Assembly: GCA_963843745.1 (NCBI GenBank)
Contig: CAWJLP010000021.1
Location: 682,001-746,000 of the forward strand
Length of the DNA stretch: 64,000 bases
Direction: 5' to 3'
Origin: Trebonia sp963843745
Lineage (GTDB): Bacteria; Actinomycetota; Actinomycetes; Streptosporangiales; Streptosporangiaceae
Shown here: positions 25,639 to 33,989 of the stretch, one piece after another
How the letters are laid out: each line of letters starts with the position of its first letter
Position numbering within the stretch: position 1 is the first letter of the stretch
Made by a program: the position numbers and the translations under genes
The notes under the pieces: model-generated
Told to the model about the DNA's origin: nothing
Seen by the model: only the letters and a program-made list of their open reading frames with translations
Databases searched by the model: none

Positions 25639-26928
25639 ATGGCGGATTCCTTTGCGGCTGCTTCTGCGGCTGTTCAATCCACGGCCGGGGACGTGCGGCG
25701 TCAGGGCGGCTGGCTGCCGGCTAACCAGGATGACCTTGAGGCATGGCTGACCGGCCACCGGGAACGCGTAGCGGCCAAGGGCGACGGGGTCCCGCTGCAC
25801 CCGGTGCTCGCCGAGTTCCAGGCTCTGATCGACAGCGATCCGGTGGTGCGCATGTACCTCAGCGAGATGATCGCCCAGGTACCGCGGAACAGGCAGTACA
25901 GCAAGCGGCACCTGGAAAGCGTGCCGCAGATGCTGCAGCTGATCAACGAAGTGCTGACCATGGCCCCGGAATACAACGAAGACGCGATGGTGGTCCTGCC
26001 GCTCGGTGCGATCCTCGACTGGACCATGGGCACACCGGCCGGCTTCGCCGCCTTCCGCGACAGGCGGATCAACGCGATGCTCAAGAAGATCCTGAACGTG
26101 TGGTGCGAGTTTCTCAGCAGCGGCGACTCCCGCTACGTCCTCAACGACTCGCCGTCCGGCTGGAAGGGCGAGGCCGCCAGGCGGGCCATCGGCATCGAGC
26201 AGTACCAGCACGACCCCGAGGACGACTACTGGGGGTTCACGTCGTGGAACGACTTCTTCACCCGGCGCCTGGCCGACGGCGCGCGCCCGGTCGCCTCGCC
26301 GGACGACGACAGCGTCATCGTCAGCGCGTGCGAGTCCACCCCGTACGGCCTGGCCGTGGATGTCCAGCGCCAGGACCGGTTCTGGATCAAGAGCCAGCCG
26401 TATTCGCTGCAGGACATGCTGGCCAACGATGAGTCAGCGGACCATTTCATCGGCGGAACCGTCTACCAGGCTTTCCTGAGCGCCACCAACTACCACCGGT
26501 GGCACAGCCCGGTAGCCGGGACGATCGTGCGGGCCTTCGTCCGGGAAGGCACCTACTACTCCGAGCCCGACTCCGAAGGCGCCGACGCGGTCGAGCCCCA
26601 GTACTCACAGTCGTACCTGGCGCATGTCGCGGCGCGGGCGGTCATCCTGATCGAAGCCGACAACCCCGTCATCGGCCTGACAGCCTTCGTGCCAGTCGGC
26701 ATGAGCGAAGTATCGTCCTGCGTGATCGACCCGGCAATCCAGCCCGGCTACCACGTCGCCAAAGGCGAGGAACTCGGGTACTTCCAGTTCGGCGGCTCGA
26801 CTCACTGCCTGGTCTTCCGGCCGGGGGCGATCGCCGACTTCTCCCTGACGGCGATCCCGCAACCGCACGACCCGCACCCTCCCCTGGTACGAGTCCGTTC
26901 TAAGCTCGCCACGGCAGCGTCAGGCTGA
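25639..26928 (+). CDS. Phosphatidylserine decarboxylase family enzyme (PSDC-type)
   Basis: 429 residues from ATG 25639. The N-terminal ~170 residues form the helical PSDC-associated domain (HPVLAEFQALIDSDP, AILDWTMGTPAGFAAF). The C-terminal half is the pyruvoyl decarboxylase with the active histidines in ATNYHRWHSPVAG and the self-cleavage site FGGSTHCLVF, where Gly-Ser cleavage makes the pyruvoyl cofactor. There is no membrane anchor. This two-domain architecture is shared with soluble fungal and bacterial members, including the L-tryptophan decarboxylase PsiD, so an amino-acid or other soluble substrate is as likely as a phospholipid (inference). It stands alone. Confidence 0.85.
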   Translation: MADSFAAASAAVQSTAGDVRRQGGWLPANQDDLEAWLTGHRERVAAKGDGVPLHPVLAEFQALIDSDPVVRMYLSEMIAQVPRNRQYSKRHLESVPQMLQLINEVLTMAPEYNEDAMVVLPLGAILDWTMGTPAGFAAFRDRRINAMLKKILNVWCEFLSSGDSRYVLNDSPSGWKGEAARRAIGIEQYQHDPEDDYWGFTSWNDFFTRRLADGARPVASPDDDSVIVSACESTPYGLAVDVQRQDRFWIKSQPYSLQDMLANDESADHFIGGTVYQAFLSATNYHRWHSPVAGTIVRAFVREGTYYSEPDSEGADAVEPQYSQSYLAHVAARAVILIEADNPVIGLTAFVPVGMSEVSSCVIDPAIQPGYHVAKGEELGYFQFGGSTHCLVFRPGAIADFSLTAIPQPHDPHPPLVRVRSKLATAASG

Positions 26929-26954
26929 ACCGGGCGACCGCGCCAGGTAAACCG

Positions 26955-27084
26955 ATGACCGTGGTGAACCCGGGCTACTACCAGGAGATCAGCGGGACTG
27001 GCGATCACGCCGTCGGCCGACGGCCCGCTGCGGGCGCGGCTGCGCCGGTACGCGACCACGGTGCGCAACGTCCACGGGAACTAG
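26955..27084 (+). pseudogene. Possible degraded gene fragment
   Basis: An ATG at 26955 opens MTVVNPGYYQEISGT. After a +1 shift near 27000 the sequence continues ITPSADGPLRARLRRYATT and ends VRNVHGN at TAG 27082-27084. Both pieces look protein-like, but I do not recognise the family. It is weak evidence for the tail of a decayed gene between the decarboxylase and the sigma factor. Confidence 0.25.
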
Positions 27085-27131
27085 CGTCCTCGGCGGGCTA
27101 ACCCGGGGGCGGCGTCCGGGCACTATAAAGC

Positions 27132-28262
27132 GTGGGACAGTCGAGGCTCCAGACGCCGCCAGACGCCGAGCTGGTGTACGCGGCGCGGTCCGGGCTGAAA
27201 GAGCCGATGGCCGAGCTGCTGCGCAGGCACTGGGCTACCGCGGTGCTGCTCGCCGAGCGGGTGCTCGGCTCGCCTGACCTGGCGCGCGACGCCGTGCAGG
27301 AGGCCGCGATCGCCGCGATGACCGACGTGGAGCGGCTGCGGTCGCCGGACAGGTTTGGCGCCTGGTTCTGCGGGATCGCGCTGAACGTGTCGCGGAAGTG
27401 GCTGCGGCAGCTCCGTTCGGAAGTCCCTGGCCCGCACGCGGACCTGGAGTCGGCTGGCCAGGATCCCGCCGAGGCGGCGGAGATCGCCGACACCGCGGCC
27501 CGCGTCCGGAGCGCGATCGCGGCGCTCGCCGACGGCCAGCAGGACGCCGTGCGGCTGTTCTACCTGCAGGGGCTGAGCCACCGGGAGGTGGCGGACGAGC
27601 TCGGCATCTCGGTCGGCGCCGTCAAGGCGCGGCTGCACCAGGCACGGGCCGCGCTGGCGCCGAGGCTCGCATCGTTCAAGACCACCAGGGAAAGAGAGGC
27701 GATCGCGGTGACATCGACGGAAGCCGTGGAGTGGACCGAAGTCACGGTCACGAAGGTCCTCAGGGGCCAGCGCGCGGACCGCGAGGAGCCCGACTTCGTC
27801 ATGATCCTGGCCGAACGCGACGGAGACCGCACGCTCCACGTCTGGATCGGGCCCGCGGAGGCCAAGATGCTCGCGATCGCGCTGGAGTCCGTCGAGACGC
27901 CGCGGCCGTTCGCCTACAAACTGGCGGCCGGGCTCGTCGAAGCCGCCGGATCCCGGATCAACGAAGTCCGGATCACGAGGCTGACCGACTCGATCTTCTA
28001 CGCCGTGGTCGAGGTGGAGAGCCCGGCCGGGCCGCGAGAGGTTGACGCGCGGCCCAGCGATGCGGTGAACCTGGCCGTAGGGACCGGCGCGCCCATCCGG
28101 GTGAACACCGAGCTGTTCGGCACGGCGCATGAGGGCAGCGACCAGGTGACGTTGCAGTTTCAGGGAGCGACCGCGGAGATAGCAGCCGAGGCCCGGCAGC
28201 GGATGGAGGAGGTCGCCACTCGTCGGCGGGGCGCCAGAGGAAGCGGAACGGCCGTCGAGTAA
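27132..28262 (+). CDS. ECF-type sigma factor fused to a bifunctional nuclease (BFN/DUF151) domain
   Basis: 376 residues from GTG 27132. Residues ~12-100 are sigma region 2 (AVQEAAIAAMTDVERL, SPDRFGAWFCGIALN) and ~120-180 are region 4 with the helix-turn-helix LSHREVADELGISVGAVK. Residues ~195-320 are a BFN domain (HVWIGPAEAKMLAIALE, RPFAYKLAAGLVEAAG, the VDARPSDAVNLAV motif). BFN proteins have reported DNase/RNase activity in plants and are single-domain in most bacteria. Fusion suggests a sigma factor whose activity or target is controlled by nucleic-acid or nucleotide binding (inference). No anti-sigma gene is adjacent. Confidence 0.85.
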   Translation: MGQSRLQTPPDAELVYAARSGLKEPMAELLRRHWATAVLLAERVLGSPDLARDAVQEAAIAAMTDVERLRSPDRFGAWFCGIALNVSRKWLRQLRSEVPGPHADLESAGQDPAEAAEIADTAARVRSAIAALADGQQDAVRLFYLQGLSHREVADELGISVGAVKARLHQARAALAPRLASFKTTREREAIAVTSTEAVEWTEVTVTKVLRGQRADREEPDFVMILAERDGDRTLHVWIGPAEAKMLAIALESVETPRPFAYKLAAGLVEAAGSRINEVRITRLTDSIFYAVVEVESPAGPREVDARPSDAVNLAVGTGAPIRVNTELFGTAHEGSDQVTLQFQGATAEIAAEARQRMEEVATRRRGARGSGTAVE

Positions 28263-28283
28263 GCCGCGTACGTTCCGGATAAA
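28263..28283 (-). repeat. Interspersed repeat, copy D (GTACGC subtype, truncated)
   Basis: On the minus strand TTTATCCGGAACGTACGCGG then C. It lies between the convergent stops of the sigma-BFN gene and ctaA. Only the first ~21 bp of the family consensus are present. Confidence 0.65.
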
Positions 28284-28287
28284 GATC

Positions 28288-29307
28288 TCAGGTGGCGGGC
28301 GCGGACGCCGGCGCCGCGGCAGTCGCCTCGGCGGGCTCCACGGGGAGCGGCAGGCGCTCGCGGGTGGACAGGTACAGCCGCAGGACGAAGATCCACAGCA
28401 GCACCGACGTCGACACGTGCACCCAGACCAGGCCGGCCTGCAGGTGGTTGAAGTACTGCGTGTAGCCGATGGCTCCCTGGGCGCCGAGCCCGGCCAGCAC
28501 CAGCCAGCCGAAGCGCACCGCCCGCCGTGGCGCGGCGGAGAAATGCAGCCCGATCACGATGGCGACCGCGAGCGCGCCGATGAACCAGCCGATGTCGGCG
28601 TGCAGCTGGGTGACGTTCTCCAGCGCGAGGTGGAACCGCGGCACGGTCGTCCGGTGCCCGTGGGAGTCGATCGTGGTGCCCGCGAGCGGGCCGCTGCCGG
28701 TGACCACGGTGCCCGCCGTCAGCATCAGCGCGGTGACGCCGACGAGCAGCGCGGTCAGCACGCGCAGGTCCGTGCGGACCAGCCCCCTGGCCGGGCCGTC
28801 GCCCTCGCCGGCCCGCACGTACAGCACGACGGCCGCCGCGAGGATCGCCGACGACAGCAGGAAGTGCACCGCCACCATGGCCGGATTGAGCTTGGTCAGC
28901 ACCACGATCCCGCCGACCACCGCCTGGGCGACGACGCCGAGCGGCAGCGCCGCCGACAGCCACACCAGGTCCCTGCGGCGCTGTCCGCCAGGGCGGTACT
29001 GCCAGCAGGCGATGAACGCGAGCCCGGCGATCGCGACGAGCGGGAAGTTCAGCAGCCGGTTGCTGAACTCGATCGCGGTGTTCAGGCCGGTCTGCCCGGT
29101 GCTGTGCGCGGCGACGACGCTGGTCTGCGTGCACTGCGGCCAGTCGGGGCAGCCGAGCCCCGACGACGACAGCCGCACCGCCTCGCCGGTGCAGATGATG
29201 ACGGCGTTGGCGATCACCGCGGCGAGCGCCAGCCAGCGCACCGAATCCCGCGTCGGCCGCAGGACCGGGGCCGTGACGCGTGCAAACCAGGAAGACACGC
29301 CCCACAT
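28288..29307 (-). CDS. ctaA: Heme A synthase
   Basis: 339 residues from ATG 29307 (MWGVSSWFARV) with eight membrane helices. Converts heme O to heme A for cytochrome c oxidase. The heme-ligand histidines are in the loop regions NTAIEFSNRLLNFP, VAVHFLLSS, VTQLHADIGW and VWVHVSTS. The cysteine pair GLGCPDWPQC sits in the first extracytoplasmic loop, as expected. Its start lies inside the 3' end of the EamA gene. CtaB (heme O synthase), usually near tkt, is not in this window. Confidence 0.92.
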   Translation of the reverse strand: MWGVSSWFARVTAPVLRPTRDSVRWLALAAVIANAVIICTGEAVRLSSSGLGCPDWPQCTQTSVVAAHSTGQTGLNTAIEFSNRLLNFPLVAIAGLAFIACWQYRPGGQRRRDLVWLSAALPLGVVAQAVVGGIVVLTKLNPAMVAVHFLLSSAILAAAVVLYVRAGEGDGPARGLVRTDLRVLTALLVGVTALMLTAGTVVTGSGPLAGTTIDSHGHRTTVPRFHLALENVTQLHADIGWFIGALAVAIVIGLHFSAAPRRAVRFGWLVLAGLGAQGAIGYTQYFNHLQAGLVWVHVSTSVLLWIFVLRLYLSTRERLPLPVEPAEATAAAPASAPAT

Positions 29308-30185
29308 CGTAACGCCTGGGGATTGAGTGCAGGTCCGCCGCGCGCGGCACCGCCGCTGGCCACCGTGACGCAGCAGATCCCGGCCCATTCCGCCGCGCTC
29401 AGCCGCTGGCCGAGCATCGCAAGCCCGATCAGCGCCGCCACCGCGGGCTGCAGGCTCATCCACACCCCGAACACCCGTGGCGGGACCCGCCGCAGCGCCT
29501 CGAACTCCAGCCAGTACGGGATCACCGACGACAGCAGCCCGATCGCGGCGCCGGTGAGCAGCAGCGACGGCCGGAACATTCGCGGCGCCCCCGCGGCGAC
29601 GCCGGGCGCGGTGACGAGCACCGCGGCCACGCACATCGCGATCACCAGCCCGGCCGACCCGGGCACCCGCTGCCCGGTGGCCCTGCTGAACAGGATGTAG
29701 CCGGCCCAGCCGACGGCGGACAGCAGCGCGAACGCCACGCCCGCCAGGTCCAGGTGCCCGCGGCCGGCGAGCAGCAGCACGCCCGCGGCGGCCAGCGCCA
29801 CCCAGGCGAGGCTGAGCAGCCGGGTTGTCTTGGAAGCACTGGCGCCGGCCACCGCGACGGCGAGCGGCCCGAGGAATTCGATGGTGACCGCGATCCCGAG
29901 GGGGATCCGCTCGAACGCCTGGTAGATCGCGAAGTTCATAACGGCGAGAAATATCCCGAACGTGCCCGTGGCGACTGCGTCCCGCCACGCCCGCCTCTTG
30001 GCGAGGTCGGCCACGACCCTGGCGGCGCCGCGGCCGCCGACCGCGAGCATGATCAGCGCCGCGGACCACAGTCGCAGGGTGGTCACCGCCGCGGGCGGCA
30101 GCTCACTGAACAGCCGGGCGGCGATCCCCGCGCCGCTCTGCACGGAGACCGCGGCCGCCAGGACGAGGAGAGCGCTTACTCCCAC
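29214..30185 (-). CDS. EamA/RhtA-family exporter
   Basis: 323 residues with ten membrane helices and two EamA repeats. AIYQAFERIPLGIAVTIEFL and SVIPYWLEFEALRRVPPRVF are characteristic of the RhtA (threonine/homoserine exporter) branch. GTG 30185 overlaps the stop of the upstream ABC permease by 10 bp. The 3' end runs 94 bp into ctaA with a Cys/Arg-rich tail that does not look like the family, so the natural stop may have been lost. Repeat copy C lies inside the gene and encodes the segment around RDAVATGTFGIF. Confidence 0.82.
   Translation of the reverse strand: MGVSALLVLAAAVSVQSGAGIAARLFSELPPAAVTTLRLWSAALIMLAVGGRGAARVVADLAKRRAWRDAVATGTFGIFLAVMNFAIYQAFERIPLGIAVTIEFLGPLAVAVAGASASKTTRLLSLAWVALAAAGVLLLAGRGHLDLAGVAFALLSAVGWAGYILFSRATGQRVPGSAGLVIAMCVAAVLVTAPGVAAGAPRMFRPSLLLTGAAIGLLSSVIPYWLEFEALRRVPPRVFGVWMSLQPAVAALIGLAMLGQRLSAAEWAGICCVTVASGGAARGGPALNPQALRCGACLPGLHASRPRSCGRRGIRCAGWRSPR
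29952..29982 (+). repeat. Interspersed repeat, copy C (GGGCCC subtype), inside the EamA gene
   Basis: TATCCCGAACGTGCCCGTGG then CGACTGCGTCC matches copy B at ~25 of 29 positions, yet it is read through in frame on the opposite strand as part of the exporter. It could be an in-frame insertion or a chance match on top of conserved coding sequence. Confidence 0.45.
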
Positions 30186-30946
30186 CGGAAGAAGCGGGCG
30201 GCGAGCGCGATCCCGACGACGGCCCAGACGGCGAGCGTCACGATGTTCTTCGCGGGGAACGCCGCGCCGTTGGCGAGCACGTCGCGCAGCCCGGTGGACA
30301 GCGCCCCGGTGGGCAGCAGCTCGAGCAGTGAGCGGGCGCCGGGCGGGAACTTGGTGAGCGGGAAGACCACGCCGCCGACGCCGAGCATCACCACGTAGAT
30401 CAGGTTCGCGGCCGCCAGGGTCGCCTCCGCGCGCAGCGTGCCGGCCAGCAGCAGCGCGAACCCGCTGAACGCGGCCGTGCCGAGCAGCACGAGAAGCGGG
30501 ACCACGACGACCGCGGCGGCCACCGCGTTCGGCGACCAGCCCAGCGCGAGCGCGACGAGCATGATGATCACGGCCTGGCCGAGCTCGACGGCGATCACGG
30601 TGACTGTCTTGGCGGTGATCAGCCCGGTCCGCGACAGCGGCTCGGCGCCGAGCCGCTTGAGCACGCCGTACCTGCGCTCGAAACCGGTGGCGATCGCCTG
30701 GCTGGTGAACGCGGTGGACATGACGGCGAGCGCGATCACGCCGGGGGTGAGGAAATCGATCCTGGTGTAGCCGCCGCCGAAGCTGACCAGCGACTCCAGG
30801 CTGAACGCGGCGAGCAGCAGCAGCGGGATGATCAGCGTCAGGGTGAGCTGCTCGCCGTTGCGCAGCAGCGTCCTGGTCTCGAACCCCGCCTGCGCGGCGA
30901 CCATCTGGCGCATCGGGGCGGCGCCGGGGGCGGGGGCGAACGTCAT
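30176..30946 (-). CDS. ABC-2 type exporter permease
   Basis: 256 residues with six membrane helices. The DrrB-like features are the N-terminal amphipathic TRTLLRNGEQLTLTLIIPL, FERRYGVLKRLGAEPLS and the LLPTGALSTGLRDVL region. The ATG at 30946 overlaps the ATPase stop (ATGA), so the two subunits are made together. The adjacent ABC pair and ctaA is a common actinobacterial arrangement upstream of the SUF genes. The substrate is unknown. Confidence 0.9.
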   Translation of the reverse strand: MTFAPAPGAAPMRQMVAAQAGFETRTLLRNGEQLTLTLIIPLLLLAAFSLESLVSFGGGYTRIDFLTPGVIALAVMSTAFTSQAIATGFERRYGVLKRLGAEPLSRTGLITAKTVTVIAVELGQAVIIMLVALALGWSPNAVAAAVVVVPLLVLLGTAAFSGFALLLAGTLRAEATLAAANLIYVVMLGVGGVVFPLTKFPPGARSLLELLPTGALSTGLRDVLANGAAFPAKNIVTLAVWAVVGIALAARFFRWE

Positions 30947-31884
30947 GACCGCAGCTCCCGCCCGGTCAGCTCGAGGAACACGTCCTCCAGGGTGCGCGAC
31001 TCGATCTGCAGGCTGCTGGGCAGCACGGCGCGTTCGGCGCACCAGGCGGTGACGGCGGCGAGCAGCGCGGGCTCGACGGTGCCGCCGGGCAGCACCTCGA
31101 TGAGATAGTGCCCGGCGGGAGATTCCTTGGCCGCGCTGCCGGCCGGCAGCGCGGACAGCAGGCTGTCGGTGTCGAGCCCTGGCTCGGCGCGGAACCGCAG
31201 TTGCCCGGCCGAGCCGGTCAGCGTGGCGGGGGAGCCGTCGGCGACGACGCGTCCCGCGTCGATGATGACCACGTGGTCCGATAGCAGCTCGGCTTCGTCC
31301 ATGAAGTGCGTGGTGAGAATCACGCTCACGCCGTCGGCTCTGAGCGCCCGGATCAGGTCCCAGGTCGCGTGCCTGGCCTGCGGGTCCATGCCGGCCGTCG
31401 GCTCGTCGAGGAACACGAGCTCGGGGCGGCCGATCAGGGCCGCGGCCAGTGACAGCCGCTGCTGCTGGCCGCCGGACAGCCGCTTGTACGGGGTGCGCTT
31501 CGATTCGCTGAGGCCAACAGTGTCCAGGAGCCACGCCGGGTCGTGCGGATGCTGGTGAAACCGGCTGAGCAACCTGAGGTACTCGCCGGCGGGCACCGCG
31601 GGCGGGATGCCGCCCGACTGAAGCATGACGCCGATACGGGGGAGCAGCTTCTGGAGGTTCCGTGCCGGGTCGAGCCCGAGCACTTTCACGGTCCCGGCGT
31701 CGGCGGCCCGGTACCCTTCGCAGACTTCGATCGTGGTGGTCTTGCCGGCGCCGTTCGGGCCGAGGATGGCGGTGACCTCGCCGCGGCGCGCGGTGAGGGT
31801 CAGCCCGTCGACGGCAGTGAGGGCACCGTACCGCTTGACCATGCCGGCGATCTCCACGGCGGGCCCGGCGGGCTGAATGCTCAC
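30943..31884 (-). CDS. ABC exporter ATP-binding subunit (DrrA-like)
   Basis: 313 residues. Walker A GPNGAGKTTT, signature LSGGQQQRLSLA, Walker B LVFLDEPTAGMD and the switch TTHFMDEAE. An accessory C-terminal domain ends SRTLEDVFLELTGREL, as in DrrA/CcmA-type daunorubicin-resistance ATPases. First gene of the run ATPase-permease-EamA-ctaA on the minus strand. It probably drives an exporter with the downstream permease. Confidence 0.93.
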   Translation of the reverse strand: MSIQPAGPAVEIAGMVKRYGALTAVDGLTLTARRGEVTAILGPNGAGKTTTIEVCEGYRAADAGTVKVLGLDPARNLQKLLPRIGVMLQSGGIPPAVPAGEYLRLLSRFHQHPHDPAWLLDTVGLSESKRTPYKRLSGGQQQRLSLAAALIGRPELVFLDEPTAGMDPQARHATWDLIRALRADGVSVILTTHFMDEAELLSDHVVIIDAGRVVADGSPATLTGSAGQLRFRAEPGLDTDSLLSALPAGSAAKESPAGHYLIEVLPGGTVEPALLAAVTAWCAERAVLPSSLQIESRTLEDVFLELTGRELRS

Positions 31885-31902
31885 GCAGGAAGTCTAAGGC
31901 CG

Positions 31903-31919
31903 CCCCGGGCGCGCCGGGG
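31903..31919. terminator. Candidate terminator hairpin
   Basis: CCCCGG-GCGCG-CCGGGG forms a 6-bp GC stem with a 5-nt loop. It is 34 bp past the metallophosphoesterase stop and before the ABC ATPase start. There is no T-tract, as is usual for such hairpins in high-GC actinomycetes. Confidence 0.35.
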
Positions 31920-31952
31920 TGAGGCGGGTCCGACAATCTGTAGTAGTTCGGA

Positions 31953-33338
31953 CTAACTGGACTTCTCGCAGTCGGTGGCGCACCCGGACTCCCCGTCCCC
32001 GGACTCCCCGTCCATTGACTCATCGTGACGTCGCAGGTGCCTGTGCAGGTGCTTGCGATCGCGCAGGTGCTTGGGGTCGGCGGGCCAGTCGGGGCCTTCC
32101 GGCCACGCCGCGACCGAGCACGGCGCCTGGGAGTGCGGGTTGCGCGCCCGGGCCATGAACCGCTCGAAATGGGTGGCGCCGGGAAGCTCGACCCTGGCGG
32201 ACTGGAGCGTCGCCCGGCAGGGATGGTCTTCGTCGGCGGTGATCTCCAGCCAGGACAGCTGCTGGGTGCGCAGGTACACGGGCGGCATGCCGCGCAGGGT
32301 GTCGATCGCCTCGACCACCGATGTGCACGAGCCCGCGTTGGCGTAGAAGCCGTCCCCGTGCGCGTGCAGCTCCGGGTGGTGGGTGTGCCCTGACAGGTAC
32401 CCGGTGTAGCCGTCGGCGATGAGGTCGTCCGCGCGCTGCCTGGCGGCGGCGTTCTGGCTGTAGCCGCGTCCGGCGAGCGCGAGGGCGCTGAGCGTGGTCC
32501 AGGCCCGGCGGGAGACGATCGCGAGGATCAGCGCGATGATCGCGATGTCCACGACCGCGCCGTAGCCGAGGATCTCCACGTCGTGCAGCCAGGTCGCGGT
32601 GTCCGGGTACCGGTTCTTGACCCGCCCCACCTCGGGCAGCACCAGGGCGAACAGCAGGATCGGCACCAGCACCAGCCACCACAGGTGGCGGGCCAGCTTG
32701 CGGTACACCAGCCGGGAGGCGACGAACGACGGGAAGTCCGCCGGGTCTGCCATCTCGTGGAGGCCGGTGAGCCAGTCGCGGCCCAGCCACTCGATCTTCG
32801 GGACGACCTCCCGGACGATGTGGTGGCCGAGCGGGGTGTCGAGCGGGTTGCGCGGGTCGTGAAAGCAGTTGTACGGGTCGATCTGGTGGCCGTGCTCGAC
32901 CCGGATCCGCTCGCCGCCCGGCAGCCGCAGGTCGGCGGCGAGGCACAGCCTGGCGCCGGTGACGTCACGCACGGCGTCCGCCGCCTTCAGGTCCCAGGCC
33001 AGGTCGCCGTCGTGGTTGCCGACCGTGTAGATGACCTGCCCGCCGCGCTCGGTCACCCCGGCCAGGGCCTGGCACAGGTCGTCGTGCGCCTCCAGGATGT
33101 CGGCCGCCGTGGCGGCGGGGTAGGCCAGCATCTCCACGATGTCGCCGGCCAGCACGACGGTCAGCGGAGCGGTCTCCCCGTCGAGCCGCCGGGCGATGAC
33201 CTCACAGCACCGGCCGGACACCCTGGTCCGTTCCGGCGGCAGGTGCAGGTCGCTGATCGCGATGATCTTGCCGCCGGGCTGGACGGGTACGTCGAGCAGC
33301 TCGGCGACGTCAAGCAGGTCAGGCGGGGGCGAGGCCAC
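31953..33338 (-). CDS. Membrane-anchored metallophosphoesterase
   Basis: 461 residues from GTG 33338, with AAGGAA ~7 nt upstream. The calcineurin-like metal motifs are complete: SDLHLPP, VLAGDIVE, VGNHDGD, VEHGHQ and SGHTHHPE. Two membrane helices (residues ~225-280, WWLVLVPILLFALVLP and VDIAIIALILAIV) are inserted between the third and last metal motifs. The C-terminus has His/Arg-rich (HLRDRKHLHRHLRRH) and repeated DGESG segments, the latter from a 15-bp tandem duplication at ~31984-32012. The substrate is unknown; a phosphoester or lipid head group at the membrane is plausible. Confidence 0.85.
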   Translation of the reverse strand: MASPPPDLLDVAELLDVPVQPGGKIIAISDLHLPPERTRVSGRCCEVIARRLDGETAPLTVVLAGDIVEMLAYPAATAADILEAHDDLCQALAGVTERGGQVIYTVGNHDGDLAWDLKAADAVRDVTGARLCLAADLRLPGGERIRVEHGHQIDPYNCFHDPRNPLDTPLGHHIVREVVPKIEWLGRDWLTGLHEMADPADFPSFVASRLVYRKLARHLWWLVLVPILLFALVLPEVGRVKNRYPDTATWLHDVEILGYGAVVDIAIIALILAIVSRRAWTTLSALALAGRGYSQNAAARQRADDLIADGYTGYLSGHTHHPELHAHGDGFYANAGSCTSVVEAIDTLRGMPPVYLRTQQLSWLEITADEDHPCRATLQSARVELPGATHFERFMARARNPHSQAPCSVAAWPEGPDWPADPKHLRDRKHLHRHLRRHDESMDGESGDGESGCATDCEKSS

Positions 33339-33499
33339 GATGAGTTCCTTCCCCCGGCCGGTGCCCTAATGCGATACCGGGACAGACAGATCGGTGAAAC
33401 TTCGGTGAAGCGCGGCGCACAAAGAGTAGCGCCCCCGCGGAGTAGACGTAATCGTTCACCCTCGGTTCGACGTCCCGCCCGGCGGGGTAACTCGCTCTG

Positions 33500-33868
33500 G
33501 TGAGCCGCATCTACCACATCGCCACCCGCTCGGACTGGGCACGCGCGCAGCGCGACGGCGAGTACGTCACGTCGACGATCGGCAGGTCCCTTGCTGACGA
33601 AGGGTTCATCCACGCGTCGCAGGCCACCCAGGTGGCGGACGTGGCGAACGGCTTCTACCGCGGTCTCCCCGACCAGCTCGTGCTGCTGGTGATCGACCCA
33701 GACCGGGTGCGCGCCCCGATCCGCTACGAGCACGTGCCCGGCGCCGAGGACCCCTTCCCGCACATCTACGGCCCGCTCAACCCCAACGCGGTCCTCATGG
33801 CCCGCCCGTTCTCCCCATCCCCTGACGGCAGCTTCACCTTCCCCGAGCCCGCTAGCCCCGCGCGCTGA
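33500..33868 (+). CDS. DUF952-family protein
   Basis: 122 residues from GTG 33500. Matches the DUF952 family: IYHIATRSDWARAQ, then SLADEGFIHASQATQV, GLPDQLVLLVIDPDRV and the PHIYGPLNPNAV stretch. These small proteins have a fold related to ADP-ribosyltransferases, but their biochemical role is not established. It is divergent from the metallophosphoesterase gene and convergent with the epoxide hydrolase. Confidence 0.9.
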   Translation: MSRIYHIATRSDWARAQRDGEYVTSTIGRSLADEGFIHASQATQVADVANGFYRGLPDQLVLLVIDPDRVRAPIRYEHVPGAEDPFPHIYGPLNPNAVLMARPFSPSPDGSFTFPEPASPAR

Positions 33869-33898
33869 TAACACCTGATTTTTACAATCTAGTGCGCA

Positions 33899-33919
33899 CT
33901 CCCTGCCGTCCAGAGGGAG
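33899..33919. terminator. Candidate bidirectional terminator hairpin
   Basis: CTCCCT-N9-AGGGAG between the convergent DUF952 and epoxide hydrolase genes. The stem is 6 bp and there is no clear T-run. Confidence 0.3.
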
Positions 33920-33989
33920 CGGCTTGACTGTCCGGTCGTCTCGGGTCCGCGCCGCGCCGCACGCGCGGCCGGTGACAGCAGGGTCCCGG

